A program made the position numbers and the translations under genes. From contig CAMDAI010000090.1 of assembly GCA_945888585.1 (NCBI GenBank), positions 1 through 5,870 of the forward strand: 5,870 bases of DNA, given 5' to 3'. Shown piece by piece: positions 5,179-5,870 of this stretch. The DNA comes from Rickettsia typhi. Its GTDB lineage: Bacteria > Pseudomonadota > Alphaproteobacteria > Rickettsiales > UBA1997. The notes beneath the pieces were generated by a model that saw nothing but the letters and a program-made list of their open reading frames with translations, did no database searches and had not been told where the DNA came from. The stretch's first letter is position 1, and each line of letters begins with the position of its first letter.

Positions 5179-5870
5179 ATAATCTAAAGCCTTTCTTTGA
5201 TGCACTTTCTAATATTGCGCATGGGTCAATAGAAATTGAATTGCCTAATGGTGAAATAAAAAAATTTTCTTCACCAAATAATCAGCCAACAGTTCATTTT
5301 AAAATTAAAGATTTAGCAATGGTTGATGATTGCTTAATTGGTGGTGATATTGGGCTTGCTGAAACTTACATGAAAGATATGTGGGAAAGTAAAAATTTGC
5401 CTGATTTATTATTATTTTTTGCTCTTAATGTAGAAGCTTTAGAAAGTTTTTTTCATGCCCATAAAATTAAAATGTTTTTGCTTTATTTACAGGCAATTTT
5501 TCGTAAAAATACCCATAATGGAAGCAAGAAAAATATTCAATTTCACTATGATTTAGGTAATGATTTTTACCGGTTGTGGCTTGATGAAACGATGACTTAT
5601 TCCAGTGCAATTTTTGAAGGTAGGGACCTAGATTTAAATGATGCACAAAAAAATAAATATAACAGAATTTTATCAAAATTATCCGGTGGTAAAAACATTT
5701 TAGAAATAGGTTGCGGTTGGGGTGGTTTTGCCTCTGAAGCGGTTGCCCGTGGCTATAATGTAACGGGGTTAACCCTCTCAAAAGAGCAGGAAAAATATGC
5801 TAATGATTTGGGTTTAGATCACTTCAAAATTAAGCTTCAAGACTATCGCAAGGAAAAAAATAAATATGAT
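5175..5870 (+). CDS. cfa: Cyclopropane-fatty-acid-synthase-like SAM methyltransferase (3' end beyond window)
   Basis: The frame is open from ATG 5175 to the window end, 232 residues, probably just over half of a protein of about 400. Residues 1-110 form the N-terminal domain typical of the family, including GGDIGLAETYMKDMWES (56-72). The methyltransferase part begins with FHYDLGNDFYRLWLDETMTYS (123-143, given as a position with key residues H124, Y125, D126, G128, N129, D130). SAM motif I is LEIGCGWGG at 176-184, then TGLTLSKEQ at 197-205 and LQDYR at 221-225. The expected reaction is transfer of a SAM-derived one-carbon unit to the double bond of a phospholipid acyl chain at the membrane, giving a cyclopropane or methylated chain. 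Ser144 occupies the place of the cysteine in the TYSC motif of Escherichia coli CFA synthase. The downstream catalytic Glu, His and Tyr cannot be seen. The start is an ATGA overlap with the DUF1365 stop and lacks a Shine-Dalgarno. Confidence 0.93.
   Translation, partial: MNNLKPFFDALSNIAHGSIEIELPNGEIKKFSSPNNQPTVHFKIKDLAMVDDCLIGGDIGLAETYMKDMWESKNLPDLLLFFALNVEALESFFHAHKIKMFLLYLQAIFRKNTHNGSKKNIQFHYDLGNDFYRLWLDETMTYSSAIFEGRDLDLNDAQKNKYNRILSKLSGGKNILEIGCGWGGFASEAVARGYNVTGLTLSKEQEKYANDLGLDHFKIKLQDYRKEKNKYD

Larger units (their letters stand above)
192..5870 (+). other. Probable single operon for membrane lipid modification
   Basis: Seven consecutive genes share one strand. The first gap is 25 bases, and all later junctions are overlaps or direct contact: ATGA at 1911, TAA|ATG at 2433, TAATG at 3167, ATGA at 4408 and ATGA at 5175. 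No terminator-like hairpin with a T run interrupts them. Family knowledge groups CFA synthase-like, FAD oxidoreductase, DUF1365, DUF3833, SDR, GPH-type transporter and chalcone-isomerase-like genes in many proteobacteria, which supports a joint function. The true 5' limit (whether the gene at 1-150 belongs) and the 3' limit lie outside what can be shown here. Confidence 0.8.

Noticed and set aside
5467..5781. Minus-strand open frame of 104 codons
   Set aside because: It is antisense to the CFA synthase-like gene, including the SAM-binding motif. Its predicted product is His/Tyr/Phe-rich with no recognisable domain, as expected from reading this coding sequence backwards.

Overview
The window is one strand of a very AT-rich, tightly packed bacterial genome. 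All recognisable genes lie on the + strand. Standard stops are used (TAA, TGA and TAG all end genes), so the code is the ordinary bacterial one. A periplasmic-type signal peptide and a lipobox protein point to a Gram-negative cell. The gene set, the AT bias and the compact gene junctions suggest a streamlined proteobacterium, perhaps a marine or otherwise small-genome alphaproteobacterium. That placement is inference, as there is no rRNA or tRNA to settle it.

Layout: the 3' end of an unidentified gene (1-150) is followed by a short gap with a weak promoter candidate. Then come seven co-directional genes: a secreted chalcone-isomerase-like protein (192-704), a 12-helix GPH/MFS-type transporter (730-1914), a DUF3833 lipoprotein (1911-2432), a short-chain dehydrogenase (2433-3167), an FAD-dependent amine-oxidase-like protein (3167-4411), a DUF1365 protein (4408-5178), and a cyclopropane-fatty-acid-synthase-like methyltransferase cut by the window edge (5175-5870+). 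From 730 onward every junction is an overlap or direct abutment (ATGA, TAA|ATG, TAATG, ATGA, ATGA), so these genes are almost certainly one transcription unit with coupled translation. No terminator, RNA gene, mobile element or CRISPR array is visible, and no stretch over 300 bases lacks a gene.

Functionally this is a recognisable accessory lipid-modification cassette. The methyltransferase would act on unsaturated acyl chains of membrane phospholipids. The FAD protein and the SDR are candidate redox partners, and DUF1365 is their constant but uncharacterised companion. The chalcone-isomerase-like protein, the lipoprotein and the transporter supply an envelope arm of unknown role. From memory, a similar set in Rhodobacter sphaeroides is under the singlet-oxygen-responsive sigma-E/ChrR system and linked to modified (furan-type) fatty acids. 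Whether that applies here is a hypothesis. The parts are known families, but the chemistry of the whole set is not settled, and it is the most interesting content of the window.
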